Translations under genes and position numbers: made by a program
Notes under the pieces: generated by a model
The model's database searches: none
Seen by the model: the letters and a program-made list of their open reading frames with translations, nothing else
What the model was told of the DNA's origin: nothing
Assembly: GCA_964608495.1 (NCBI GenBank)
Contig: CAZSOQ010000004.1
Span: 1-48,161 of the forward strand
Source of the DNA: JAKORR01 sp964608495
GTDB taxonomy: Bacteria; Armatimonadota; Zipacnadia; Zipacnadales; FEN-943
Length of the DNA: 48,161 bases
Direction of reading: 5' to 3'
Shown here: piece after piece, positions 8,866 to 17,164 of the stretch
How positions within the stretch are numbered: the first letter of the stretch is position 1
How the letters are laid out: the number at the start of each line of letters is the position of its first letter

Positions 8866-9840
8866 ATGCCGGTAAGGATCGGTTTCATCGGATGCGGCGG
8901 GATTGCGAATCACCACATGCGCACGCTCGCCAAGATCGCGGACGCTGAGATGGTGGCGTTCTTCGACAAGGATGCGGAGCGGGCCCAGAAGACCGCCAGC
9001 GATTGCGGTGGCCAGGCCTACGAGAGCGTGGACGCGATGCTGGACGACGCCGGGCTCCAGGCCTGCTACATGTGCACGCCTCCCTTCGCGCACGGCGAGG
9101 AGGAGCTGGCCGTCGTCAGTCGCGGGCTGGGGCTCTTCCTGGAGAAGCCCGTGGCGATCGCCATGGGGACGGCGCGGCAGATCGAGGCCGCAGTCAACGC
9201 AGCGGGCGTCGTGAATGCCGTGGGCTACCACTGGCGCTATCTGCCCAGCACCCTTCGGGCCGAGGAGGCGCTGGCGGGGAAGGCTGTCACCGCTGTGCTC
9301 GGCTACTGGATGGGCGGCCTGCCAGGTGTGTACTGGTGGCGGCGGATGGAGCTGTCGGGCGGCCAGATGCTGGAGCAGACGACGCACATAGTGGACCTTG
9401 CCCGGCTCTTCGCCGGGGAGGTGAAGTCGATATCGGCCGCCTATGGCCTGCTGTGCCTGCGGGACGTCGAGGACCTGGACGTGCCCGATGTGGGCACCAC
9501 GACGCTACTGTTCGAGAAGGGCGCCGTGGGCACGATCACCAACTGCTGCCACCTGAAGATGGGGTTCCGCGTGGGCTTGGACGTGATCGCCTGCGACGCG
9601 ACGGCCACGATCAACCCGGGCCAGCTCGTGCTTCGCAGCGCCGAGGGCACGGAGGACCTGAAGCTCGAGGGCGACGCAACTCTGGCGGAGGACACCGCCT
9701 TCGTCCGCGCCGTGGCGACTGGCGACTCGAGCGGCATCCGTTCTGGCTACTCGGACGCTGTACGCACGCTGGCAGTCAGCCTCGCCGCCAACCTGGCTGC
9801 GGCGGAGAACCGAGTGGTGGAGATAGCCGAACTGGGCTAA
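8866..9840 (+). CDS. Gfo/Idh/MocA-family NAD(P)-dependent oxidoreductase
   Basis: This 324-residue protein has the N-terminal Rossmann motif RIGFIGCGGIANHH, the CTPPFAHGEE loop, the hallmark LFLEKPVAIAMG with the catalytic Lys of EKP, and a C-terminal substrate domain with QTTHIVDLARLFAGEV (His and Asp of the active site). Family members oxidise or reduce sugars, inositols and amino sugars. ATG 8866 is preceded by AGGAGGGA at 8853-8860, a strong site that fixes the start. It is the third gene of the plus-strand sugar-metabolism set, following a zinc dehydrogenase and an isomerase. The substrate cannot be named. Confidence 0.92.
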   Translation: MPVRIGFIGCGGIANHHMRTLAKIADAEMVAFFDKDAERAQKTASDCGGQAYESVDAMLDDAGLQACYMCTPPFAHGEEELAVVSRGLGLFLEKPVAIAMGTARQIEAAVNAAGVVNAVGYHWRYLPSTLRAEEALAGKAVTAVLGYWMGGLPGVYWWRRMELSGGQMLEQTTHIVDLARLFAGEVKSISAAYGLLCLRDVEDLDVPDVGTTTLLFEKGAVGTITNCCHLKMGFRVGLDVIACDATATINPGQLVLRSAEGTEDLKLEGDATLAEDTAFVRAVATGDSSGIRSGYSDAVRTLAVSLAANLAAAENRVVEIAELG

Positions 9841-9915
9841 CCGCAATCCCAGCCGTACCCGACCCGATTCTTGGGGCACCCGCCCATGGCCGCGGGTGCG
9901 AGGAGGTATCAAGCC

Positions 9916-12900
9916 ATGCCGCGACCACTTCTCCGCGCGCTCGCCATCGCGGCCGCAACGAGCCTGACAGGTCTCGCCTGTGCTCTGGGGATCCGCTTCG
10001 ACCCGGACAAGATGATGCGAGCCTCAGAGGTCAAGCGCGGCATGGAGGGGTATGGTCTCAGCGTATTCCAGGGCACCGAACCGAGCAAGTTCGGGGTCCG
10101 GATCCTCGGCGTCGTGCCCCAGGCAGTGCTCGGGCAGCCTTACATCATCTTCCGCGTCACGGACGGCCCCCTGATCGAGCGCGACGCGCCGGTGATGGGA
10201 GGCATGAGCGGCAGCCCGGTGTTCATAGACGGGAAGCTGGTCGGCGCCATCGCCTACACCTACCTGTATGAGAAAGAGCCGTGCGGCGGCATCACGGGCA
10301 TCGAGGCGATGATCGAAGGCACGACGGGACAGCGCGTCACCCAGGCTTTCACGCCCCAGCCGGTTCGTCTGGCCGGGCGCGAGTACACCAAGGTCGCGCT
10401 TGGCGCCACCGGCGATCCCCACGCCCTGCCCCTGCAACCGATCGCCAGTCCCGTCTACTTCTCCAAGGGTACGGAACGGGGCAACGCGTGGCAGCGGAGC
10501 CTGCTGGACCTGATCGGACTGGAGGGCACGCCGGGAGCGGGCTCACACCTGCCTGTGCCGGTGGAGATGAAGCCGGGCTCGGGGCTGGGCGTGGAGTTGG
10601 CGAGTGGCGACTTCCTGGTCTACACCTTTGGCACTCTCACGTGGCGTGACGGCGATGAGGTGCTCGGTTTCGGCCACCCCTTCTCCAACAAGGGCACGCT
10701 GAGCCTGCCTCTCACCAGTGTCTACATCCACGACTTCGTCGCCAACTACCGACGCACCGACAAGGACGGCGTCATCATGGACCGTCAGGGCACGATAGAC
10801 GTTGACTGCCCCTGGGCCATCGGCGGCGTGGTCGGCAGCGAGGCCAAGAGCGTGCCGGCTGTCTACCGGGTCGTGGACGAGACAAACGATCGCGAGCGTA
10901 CCTACAGTGTTCGGCTCGCCTACGACCGGGCCATGACGCCGGGCCTGTGCCTCAGCACAGCCTTCTCGGCCATGGACGCCCTGTACTATGGTCTGGACAA
11001 GCCGGGTATCATCCGCATCCGCTACCGCCTGCAAGGGAGCGAGGGAGCCCTCCTCCAGCGATCGGATGTCTACTACCACAATGGCGACCCAGGCACGGCC
11101 GTGGGCGGGGAGATGTTCTCCTCGATGCGGCTTTTCACGGACAACAGGTTCGAGCCCCAGGACATCGCCGAGGTCTCCGCCGAGATCCACCTGCGGGCAG
11201 AGCAAGACGTGGCGCGCATCGAGCGCGTGTACACCGACGAGGAGGCAGCGGTGGCGGGCCGCAAGCTGACCGCGCACGTGCTGCTCAAACCCGTGGGCAA
11301 GCCCCTGGTGGAGAAGGTGGTGACCTTCGACCTGCCCTGGGAACTGCCGAAGGCGGGCGTGCACCTCGGAGTGGCGAGCGGCGAGTCTGCGGACTACCTG
11401 CGACGCGAGCTGGGCGGGTTCACGCCGGAGTTCCACAGCCTGGACCGCGTGGTCAGCTACTTGGAGTCCCTGGAGCGCAATGATCAGCTCCTCGTCATGC
11501 TTGCCCTGCCCCGGCAAGGGGTCGCTGTGGAGGACACGCCTCTCCCCGGTCTGCCGCTGGCCTACCGCGCCCGTCTGGCCTCCGCCAACCGCACTGGGGT
11601 GCGGGCCATTCGGGACTATGAGATCAGGGCGATAGACCTGCCCTGGGTGGTGCAGGGCGAGTACGTCACGGCGCTGCCGACGGTGACACGCAGCGGAGAG
11701 CGAGGCAAGCCCACTCCCCCCAAGCAGAAGGAGAGCTCAGCGCCGGTCGCCGGCGCGAAGCTCGCGCTCACGGTCAACGCAGTCGCGATGGGGACGGTGC
11801 CCGAGCTCGACTGGAGCGGCGGGCGCGTGTCGGTCCTGCCGTTGATCCGTCCGAGGGCAGCCGCGGAGGAGGCCCCCGCCGAAGAGAAGACTCCTTCCAC
11901 GGACAAGGCGAAGGGAGAAGGCGCCAAGAAGGAAGATGAGGTCCTCGGCGCCGATAAGGGGCAGGTGAAGGCCAAGCTTGGGAAGTGGTCGCTCACCACC
12001 TACGAGGAGCTGGCGAAGGGAGACCCTCAAGGCCTGGCGGCCCACGCTAGAGGCTGGCTCGTGCGCGGCCTGCGCTGGCGGGAGCCGCTTCCGGTGCCCG
12101 ATCCCATGATCTGGGACGTGGCGGTGAGCAAGGGCACGTGCTACGTGGCAGCCGGCCTGGAGGGCAAGCTCTACGTGCTCCGCGACGGGAAGGCGGAGGA
12201 GTTCTTCAGCGCCCCCGAGGGCCTGCTGGTGACCAGCGTGGCCGTTCTCGCGGACGGTTCGGTCGCCTGCGCCGTAGTCCCGGAGGCCAAGGTGTACGTG
12301 CTCGGGCCTGATGGTGGCATGCGTGGACGCACGGCTCTGGACGAGCACTACGTGTGGGACCTGCTCGCCCGGGGCCAGGACCTGTGGGTCGGTACGGGGC
12401 GGCCGGCGCGCGTCTACCGCCTGACGGCCGAGGGCCAGAAGCAGCTCGTCGCTGTGGTTCCGGAGGAGCACGTGACGGCGTTGGCGGCCCATGGCGACGC
12501 TCTATACGCTGCCACGGTAGACCGCGGCGGCCTCTACCGCCTGGGAGAGGGTCGGGCCGACCAGCTACTGGCTTGGCCCAAGGAGGAGCCCACGGGCCTC
12601 GCGGCCCTGGACGACGGCACGATCGCCGTGGGGATCGCCAACAAGGCCTCGATAGTAGCGCTCCGCCCAGACGGCAAGCTGGAGACCTGGTACGAGGACG
12701 ATGATTCGGTCCTGTACGCCCTGACATCCACGGGCGATGCGGCGGTCGCCGGACTGGGAGCGCCCGCCACGATCATCCGCGCCAGAGGCCTGGACGACTG
12801 GGAGCTAGTGGCCAGGGATCTGGGCACAGAGCTCTTCGGTGCCTTCGCTCTAGACGAGGAGAAGCGCCTCTGGGCAGCCGCGTGCCTCCCGGGCGAGGTG

Positions 12901-13827
12901 TTCGCGCAGGACCCCGACCCCAGGGAGCTGGTCTACCTCTCGGCAGCCTACGACGCCAAGGAGCCCGCGCACTGGCTCCAGGTGATGGCTGATCCGCAGC
13001 CCAAGGAAACGAAGTTCCGCCTGGAGACCCGAACAGGCCCGTCGCCCTACTACGACGGGGGGCTCTGGGCCGGGTGGGCCGCAGCTCTGCCCGGTGATCT
13101 CTCGTACAGCCTCGGCAGCGCGCCGGGGCGCTACGTCCAGTTGCGCGTGTCCCTGCCAGGCGGCGCCGACGAGGTGCTCAGGTCCGCCGTGGTCCGGTAT
13201 GGGCCTCCGAACAAGGCGCCCACGCTGAAAGTGACCGCTCCGGAGCCGGGGAGCGGCCTTCACGAGAAGACGGAGATCACCTGGGAAGCAGAGGATCCTG
13301 ACGAGGACACGATACAGGTAGACATCGCCGCCCAGAAGCAGGGCGAGAGCACCTGGCAGGAAGTGGCCAAGCGCTGTACGGGCAAGTCCTACGAGTGGCA
13401 GACCAAGGGTCTCGGGGACGGCGTCTACCGGCTGCGCGTATCGGTGAGCGACCTGCCGAGTCGACCGGAGGATGCGGCGACGGAGTACGTATACGTGGGC
13501 CCGGTGATCGTGGACAACACGGCGCCGAAGCTGCAGATGGGTTCCGAGCCGGTTCGCGGCAAGGACGGCACGACGGGGTATGAGCTGCTGGCGAGCGACG
13601 CCATGAGCGGCGTGGCCTCCGTGGCCTGGCGCTATCCCGAGACCGACCTGTGGTACGGCGTGGCCGCGTCTGACGGCGCCTACGGCGGGCGCTTTGAGAC
13701 CTGCCGGGTCACGCTGCCCGCCGAGATCAAGCCCGGGACGGAGGTGACCTTCCGCGTGCGTGACGCCGCCGGCAACCACGCCGATCTGGTGGTGAAGGTA
13801 CCTGAGCCGCCCAAGGAGCCCAAGTAG
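9916..13827 (+). CDS. exported S55 (SpoIVB-type) peptidase with beta-propeller and Ig-like C-terminus
   Basis: This 1303-residue exported protein starts at ATG 9916 behind AGGAGG (9901-9906) with a signal peptide (MPRPLLRALAIAAATSLTGL). Residues about 28-400 match the SpoIVB peptidase S55 family. The nucleophile motif GMSGSPVFIDGKLVG has Ser98, and a later RDGDEVLGFGHPF has His254. A charged linker rich in Glu, Lys and Ala lies at about 655-690. Residues about 715-1010 form repeated Asp/Gly-rich blades of a propeller (AVSKGTCYVAAGLEGKLYVL, LWVGTGRPARVYRL, ALYAATVDRGGLYRLGEG). About 1110-1300 contains one or two Ig-like/FN3-like domains (WEAEDPDEDTIQVDI, DAMSGVASVAWRYP). The family is widespread but uncharacterised outside sporulation; here it probably cleaves or senses something at the cell surface. 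Confidence 0.83.
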   Translation: MPRPLLRALAIAAATSLTGLACALGIRFDPDKMMRASEVKRGMEGYGLSVFQGTEPSKFGVRILGVVPQAVLGQPYIIFRVTDGPLIERDAPVMGGMSGSPVFIDGKLVGAIAYTYLYEKEPCGGITGIEAMIEGTTGQRVTQAFTPQPVRLAGREYTKVALGATGDPHALPLQPIASPVYFSKGTERGNAWQRSLLDLIGLEGTPGAGSHLPVPVEMKPGSGLGVELASGDFLVYTFGTLTWRDGDEVLGFGHPFSNKGTLSLPLTSVYIHDFVANYRRTDKDGVIMDRQGTIDVDCPWAIGGVVGSEAKSVPAVYRVVDETNDRERTYSVRLAYDRAMTPGLCLSTAFSAMDALYYGLDKPGIIRIRYRLQGSEGALLQRSDVYYHNGDPGTAVGGEMFSSMRLFTDNRFEPQDIAEVSAEIHLRAEQDVARIERVYTDEEAAVAGRKLTAHVLLKPVGKPLVEKVVTFDLPWELPKAGVHLGVASGESADYLRRELGGFTPEFHSLDRVVSYLESLERNDQLLVMLALPRQGVAVEDTPLPGLPLAYRARLASANRTGVRAIRDYEIRAIDLPWVVQGEYVTALPTVTRSGERGKPTPPKQKESSAPVAGAKLALTVNAVAMGTVPELDWSGGRVSVLPLIRPRAAAEEAPAEEKTPSTDKAKGEGAKKEDEVLGADKGQVKAKLGKWSLTTYEELAKGDPQGLAAHARGWLVRGLRWREPLPVPDPMIWDVAVSKGTCYVAAGLEGKLYVLRDGKAEEFFSAPEGLLVTSVAVLADGSVACAVVPEAKVYVLGPDGGMRGRTALDEHYVWDLLARGQDLWVGTGRPARVYRLTAEGQKQLVAVVPEEHVTALAAHGDALYAATVDRGGLYRLGEGRADQLLAWPKEEPTGLAALDDGTIAVGIANKASIVALRPDGKLETWYEDDDSVLYALTSTGDAAVAGLGAPATIIRARGLDDWELVARDLGTELFGAFALDEEKRLWAAACLPGEVFAQDPDPRELVYLSAAYDAKEPAHWLQVMADPQPKETKFRLETRTGPSPYYDGGLWAGWAAALPGDLSYSLGSAPGRYVQLRVSLPGGADEVLRSAVVRYGPPNKAPTLKVTAPEPGSGLHEKTEITWEAEDPDEDTIQVDIAAQKQGESTWQEVAKRCTGKSYEWQTKGLGDGVYRLRVSVSDLPSRPEDAATEYVYVGPVIVDNTAPKLQMGSEPVRGKDGTTGYELLASDAMSGVASVAWRYPETDLWYGVAASDGAYGGRFETCRVTLPAEIKPGTEVTFRVRDAAGNHADLVVKVPEPPKEPK

Positions 13828-13891
13828 GGCGGGGGCCCGTCCACCCGCGATTGCCCGGTCACAGCCCTCTCCCGGCCGCGTCGCTCGTCTG

Positions 13892-14518
13892 TTGAGACAG
13901 GCCTACGGTGTGCCCGCGCCCAGCGAACCGCAGGGCGTCGTGGGGAGCCTCGTCCGGACCATCCTGTCCCAGAACACCACCGGCCGCAACTCGGAGGCCG
14001 CCTACCGCAGCCTCAGGACAAGACTCCCCGACTGGCGCCAGGTGGCAGACGCCAGGCTCTCCACGATAGCGGCCGCGATCAGAGGGGCTGGTCTCGCCCG
14101 GCAACGGTCGAAGACGATCCAGGACGTAGTGCGCCGCCTGGTCGCTGAGGATCCGTCTCTGGGGGCCGCCTACCTTCGCCACATGCCGACCGCCGCCGCG
14201 GTCGAGTACCTCCGGTCCCTCCCAGGGGTTGGGCCCAAGACGGCGGCCTGTGTGGCTCTGTTCGAGCTCGGACGCGCGGTGTTCCCCGTCGACACGCACG
14301 TCCTCCGTCTGGCCAAGCGCCTCGGGTGGGTTGGGACGGCGGCCTCGGCTGGAGACGCTCAGGCGGCGCTTGAGCCCCTGATCCCCCGGAGGCTGCGCTA
14401 TGAGCTCCACGTCAACCTGATCCGACACGGCCGTGCTACCTGTGGCGCCCGCCGTGCGCGGTGCGGACAGTGCGTGCTCGAAGGCCTGTGTCCGCGCCTG
14501 GGCGTGGTGGTACAATAG
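13892..14518 (+). CDS. nth: endonuclease III-like DNA glycosylase/AP lyase (HhH-GPD, FeS)
   Basis: This protein of about 208 residues carries the helix-hairpin-helix LPGVGPKTAACVALF with the catalytic Lys, the VDTHVLRLAKRLG block with the catalytic Asp, and a C-terminal iron-sulphur loop C-x6-C-x2-C-x5-C (CGARRARCGQCVLEGLC). ILSQNTTGRN near the N-terminus matches the ILSQQTTD region of Nth. It should remove oxidised pyrimidines and nick abasic DNA in base-excision repair. The start is weak: TTG 13892 has no clear ribosome site, the frame is open further upstream, and the usual N-terminal helix seems to begin a few residues earlier (ARLLRQAYG), so CTG 13889 or another non-ATG start is possible. 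It could be an Nth paralogue of different specificity, so the symbol is tentative. Confidence 0.83.
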   Translation: MRQAYGVPAPSEPQGVVGSLVRTILSQNTTGRNSEAAYRSLRTRLPDWRQVADARLSTIAAAIRGAGLARQRSKTIQDVVRRLVAEDPSLGAAYLRHMPTAAAVEYLRSLPGVGPKTAACVALFELGRAVFPVDTHVLRLAKRLGWVGTAASAGDAQAALEPLIPRRLRYELHVNLIRHGRATCGARRARCGQCVLEGLCPRLGVVVQ

Positions 14519-14573
14519 CGGCTGGAGCGTAGGCGCTCCGGTGAGGAAGGACGTGGAGACCCAGCCTGCCCTG

Positions 14574-15224
14574 ATGACACTGTCCCTGGCCGATACCTTC
14601 CTGCGGTTGCTGGCCGCCTGGGTCTTCGGTATGTTGCTGGGACTTGAGCGAGAGCGCCACGGTCGCGGCGCAGGGCTCAGGACCCACGGGCTGGTATCCG
14701 CGGGGTCGGCGCTGTTCGCGATGCTCTCGGTCGTCGTTGCCGGCGACCGGTACGACCCGGGCCGGATAGCGGCGGGCGTCGTCACGGGTATTGGCTTCAT
14801 CGGCGCCGGGGCGATCCTGCGCTCCGGGGCAGCAGTCTATGGCCTCACGACGGCCGCCACCGTATGGACGACGGCGGCGACAGGCATGACCTGTGGCTTC
14901 GGCTGGCTTGGGGCGGCCGCCATCGCCGCGGTTCTCGTCTTCCTCACCCTGGCCCTGCTGCGTCCTCTGGCCCACGCCCTGCGCCCGAAAGCAGGCGAGG
15001 CAACCATCGCAGTGACCGCAGTGCTGACCCCACGGCTGATCCATGACGTCGCAGCGGCTGTGGAGCACACGGGGTCCTCGCTCCAGGGACTGGAGATCGG
15101 CCCGGAGCAGGACGCCCACCAGGCGCTGACTGTGCACTTGAGGCTGTCCGGCAGTGCCTCCCTCTCCGGCCTCGTGGCGGCCCTGTCGTCGCCCGAGGGC
15201 GTGGCCGAGGCGGAGGCGCACTAG
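14574..15224 (+). CDS. MgtC/SapB-family membrane protein
   Basis: This 216-residue protein has about five N-terminal membrane helices bearing the family signatures LLGLERERHG, GLRTHGLVSAGSALF, GIGFIGAGAILR and GLTTAATVWTTAA. A soluble C-terminal domain (about 135-216) has the alternating pattern of an ACT-like fold. MgtC proteins are linked to growth at low Mg2+ and to inhibition of F-type ATPase in pathogens, but the role in free-living bacteria is unclear. ATG 14574 fits the usual short N-terminus; GTG 14541 would add eleven residues. It lies 55 bases after the glycosylase gene on the same strand and converges on the phosphorylase gene, whose stop is only 22 bases away. Confidence 0.86.
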   Translation: MTLSLADTFLRLLAAWVFGMLLGLERERHGRGAGLRTHGLVSAGSALFAMLSVVVAGDRYDPGRIAAGVVTGIGFIGAGAILRSGAAVYGLTTAATVWTTAATGMTCGFGWLGAAAIAAVLVFLTLALLRPLAHALRPKAGEATIAVTAVLTPRLIHDVAAAVEHTGSSLQGLEIGPEQDAHQALTVHLRLSGSASLSGLVAALSSPEGVAEAEAH

Positions 15225-15246
15225 AGGCGGAGGCCTTGACCCAGAG

Positions 15247-16014
15247 TCAGACTCGGCCGGCCGCACCCCCGCGGCATGGGCAATCGGGGTCGTCCGCGTA
15301 ACCTGCGGCCACAGCGCTGAGTATCTTCCCCACCGAGTGCCAGCTCCGTTCCATGGTCTCCGTGACCTCGACTCCCGACGGGTGATGTCCCGCGACGCCA
15401 GCCGCTAGGTTGGTCACGACGCAGAGCGAAGCGTAGCAGAGCCCCTTCTCCCTCGCGAGGGCCGCCTCAGGCATCGCGGTCATGCCGACAAGATGGGCGC
15501 CTAGGGTCTGGAGCATCCTGATCTCGGCCGCGGTCTCGAAGCGCGGCCCTTCCGTGCAGGCATAGACCAGGTCTGAGTGGATCCTCAGGCCGGATGTCTC
15601 CGCCGCGGCTTCGACGACCCTCTGCAGCCGAGCGCAGTAAGGCTGGGTGAAGTCCACCGCGACGATCTCGTCCTCGGAGAAGGTGAGAGGGCGCCCGCGC
15701 GTGAAGTCGAGGATCTGGTCGGGCAGGCACAGGGCCAAGGGGCCGAACTCCGTGCACAACGAGCCGACCGCGTTGGTGGCGAGCACCCCTGTGCAGCCTA
15801 CGGCGGCGAGAGCTGCCACGTTCGCCCTGTAGTTGACCCGATGAGGCGGCGCCACCTTGCCCTCGGTATGCCTGGCAAGGCACGCGACCTCTCTCCCCGC
15901 CAACACGCCAAGCCGGACCTGGGCCGCCCCCCAGGGCGTGTCCACAGTGTGTGGGGCTAGGCCGAGACGTTCGCCCAGCTTCCTGGCCCCGCTGCTGGCA
16001 ATGATCCCAAGCAT
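15247..16014 (-). CDS. purine nucleoside/5'-methylthioadenosine phosphorylase (PNP/MTAP family)
   Basis: This 255-residue enzyme of the PNP_UDP_1 family cleaves a purine nucleoside or methylthioadenosine with phosphate to give free base and (methylthio)ribose 1-phosphate. Visible signatures are RHTEGKVAPPHRVNYRAN (phosphate and ribose site), CTEGPRFETAAEIRML and GMTAMPEAALAREKGLCYA. The MTAP-type layout and the absence of other salvage genes here point to MTA or methylthioinosine, but purine ribonucleosides are also possible. The N-terminus reads MLGIIASSGARKLG instead of the common GIIGGSG. ATG 16014 is supported by GAGGGGTAGG just upstream. The gene is 106 bases downstream of the response regulator on the same strand. 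Confidence 0.87.
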   Translation of the reverse strand: MLGIIASSGARKLGERLGLAPHTVDTPWGAAQVRLGVLAGREVACLARHTEGKVAPPHRVNYRANVAALAAVGCTGVLATNAVGSLCTEFGPLALCLPDQILDFTRGRPLTFSEDEIVAVDFTQPYCARLQRVVEAAAETSGLRIHSDLVYACTEGPRFETAAEIRMLQTLGAHLVGMTAMPEAALAREKGLCYASLCVVTNLAAGVAGHHPSGVEVTETMERSWHSVGKILSAVAAGYADDPDCPCRGGAAGRV

Positions 16015-16120
16015 GAGACCTACCCCCTCGCCGCGGGGTCTTCTGGGGGCGAGGACGATATCCTGCAAGGGAGTCCGGAGCCGCCGTGAAGCGCCGGGCC
16101 GACTGGAGACCACGCTTTGG

Positions 16121-16846
16121 TCAAGCCACCTGACGGTCCCTGCCGTCCCTCGACACGGCCAGCCGGTACCCCACGGAGGGCACCGTAAGGATCAGGCGAG
16201 GATGGCGCGGGTCCTCCTCCAACTTGCGCCGCAGCCGCCCGATGTGAACGTCCAGCGTGCGGGTCCGAACCTTGTCGTCGTACCCCCACACGTCCCACAA
16301 CAGCCGCCGGGAGGAGACAGTCCGGTTCGGCTGCTGGGCAAGAGCCCAGAGCAGCTCGAATTCCTTGGGGGTGAGTTCCAGCCGCTCGTCGTTGACGAGC
16401 ACTTCATGCCGCGTCCAGTCAATGCGCAATGACCCCAGGTCGACGGCTTCCTCGGGAGGGGGGCCCAATCCCGTGTACCTCCGGCACCGGGCCAGGAGTG
16501 CGCGCAGACGGCACGTAAGCTCCTCGAGGGCGAAGGGCTTGCACACGTAGTCATCGGCGCCGAGTTCCAGGCCGCACGCGCGGTCGGCCTCACTGGTGCG
16601 TCCTGACGCGATGATCAGTGGCGCCGCTGACGACCGGCGCACCTCGTTGCATACGTCGAAGCCGTCCATGTCGGGGAGGATCAGATCGAGCACGATCGCG
16701 TCGGGCTCCACTCGCCGCCAGGTTCTGAGGCCATCCTCACCTCCCGCGGCCACCCATACGGAGAAGCCCTCGTTTGTGAGTCTATCGCTGAGCGCCCTCG
16801 CCATCGCAGGATCGTCTTCGACGATCAGCACACGTGGTCTGGTCAT
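16121..16846 (-). CDS. OmpR/PhoB-family response regulator
   Basis: This 241-residue transcription factor has an N-terminal receiver domain with acidic pocket EDD (10-12), phospho-acceptor Asp54 in IVLDLILPDMDGF and Lys103 in DDYVCKPF. The C-terminal winged helix has VDLGSLRIDWTRHEVL, LTPKEFELLWALAQ and TLDVHIGRLRRKLE. Ser81 stands at the usual Thr/Ser switch position. ATG 16846 has only a weak ribosome site; the frame stays open upstream but that part looks non-coding. No kinase gene adjoins it. The nearest is at 24609-26312, on the same strand but beyond the pyrophosphatase block, so a partnership is only a guess. Confidence 0.9.
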   Translation of the reverse strand: MTRPRVLIVEDDPAMARALSDRLTNEGFSVWVAAGGEDGLRTWRRVEPDAIVLDLILPDMDGFDVCNEVRRSSAAPLIIASGRTSEADRACGLELGADDYVCKPFALEELTCRLRALLARCRRYTGLGPPPEEAVDLGSLRIDWTRHEVLVNDERLELTPKEFELLWALAQQPNRTVSSRRLLWDVWGYDDKVRTRTLDVHIGRLRRKLEEDPRHPRLILTVPSVGYRLAVSRDGRDRQVA

Positions 16847-17164
16847 GGTGGTCGTGCCACTGCCCGGGCGGCATGCCGGTTGGCCTGGACGGCCGCCCGG
16901 AGTGGAGTCTCCCGAGCGCCCGCGCATGGTCCTGTCTGCTCCACCACTAGGTTCGGCACGAGGTCCCCAAGACTTGACGCCGCGGGCATCAGCCCGCGGC
17001 GTAAAATCACTGCAAACCAGCTAGCTTGCCATCTCAAGACAAAGCGCCAGCCCGGCGTCGGGTCTTGTCCGGGCGCTACCTTCCAGGCAGCGAAAAAGAC
17101 CCCCACCTCTAGCCCCGACTGCCCCGCGAACTCAGGAAGGCAGCCTGTCACTCCTCGCCAGGGC
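16847..17164. other. intergenic region upstream of the response regulator
   Basis: This 318-base stretch lies between the pyrophosphatase stop and the regulator start, both on the minus strand. I see no credible gene. It contains the strong hairpin at 16977-17002 and a weaker one near 17035-17075, where CAAGAC and GTCTTG pair around a GC-rich core. The regulator's promoter should be here, but I could not identify a convincing -35/-10 pair. Confidence 0.45.
16977..17002. repeat. REP-like perfect hairpin
   Basis: A perfect 10-bp inverted repeat, ACGCCGCGGG and CCCGCGGCGT, flanks a six-base CATCAG loop. The stem is almost pure GC. No U-tract follows on either strand, so it is not a standard terminator. 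It resembles short intergenic palindromes that recur across some high-GC genomes. It sits 163 bases past the pyrophosphatase stop. Only one copy is present in this window. Confidence 0.55.

Noticed and set aside
9003..10271. Overlapping plus-strand frame of 422 codons across the Gfo/Idh/MocA gene and the S55 gene start
   Set aside because: It crosses the stop, strong ribosome site and signal peptide of two well supported genes; it is an Arg/Gly-rich off-frame reading.
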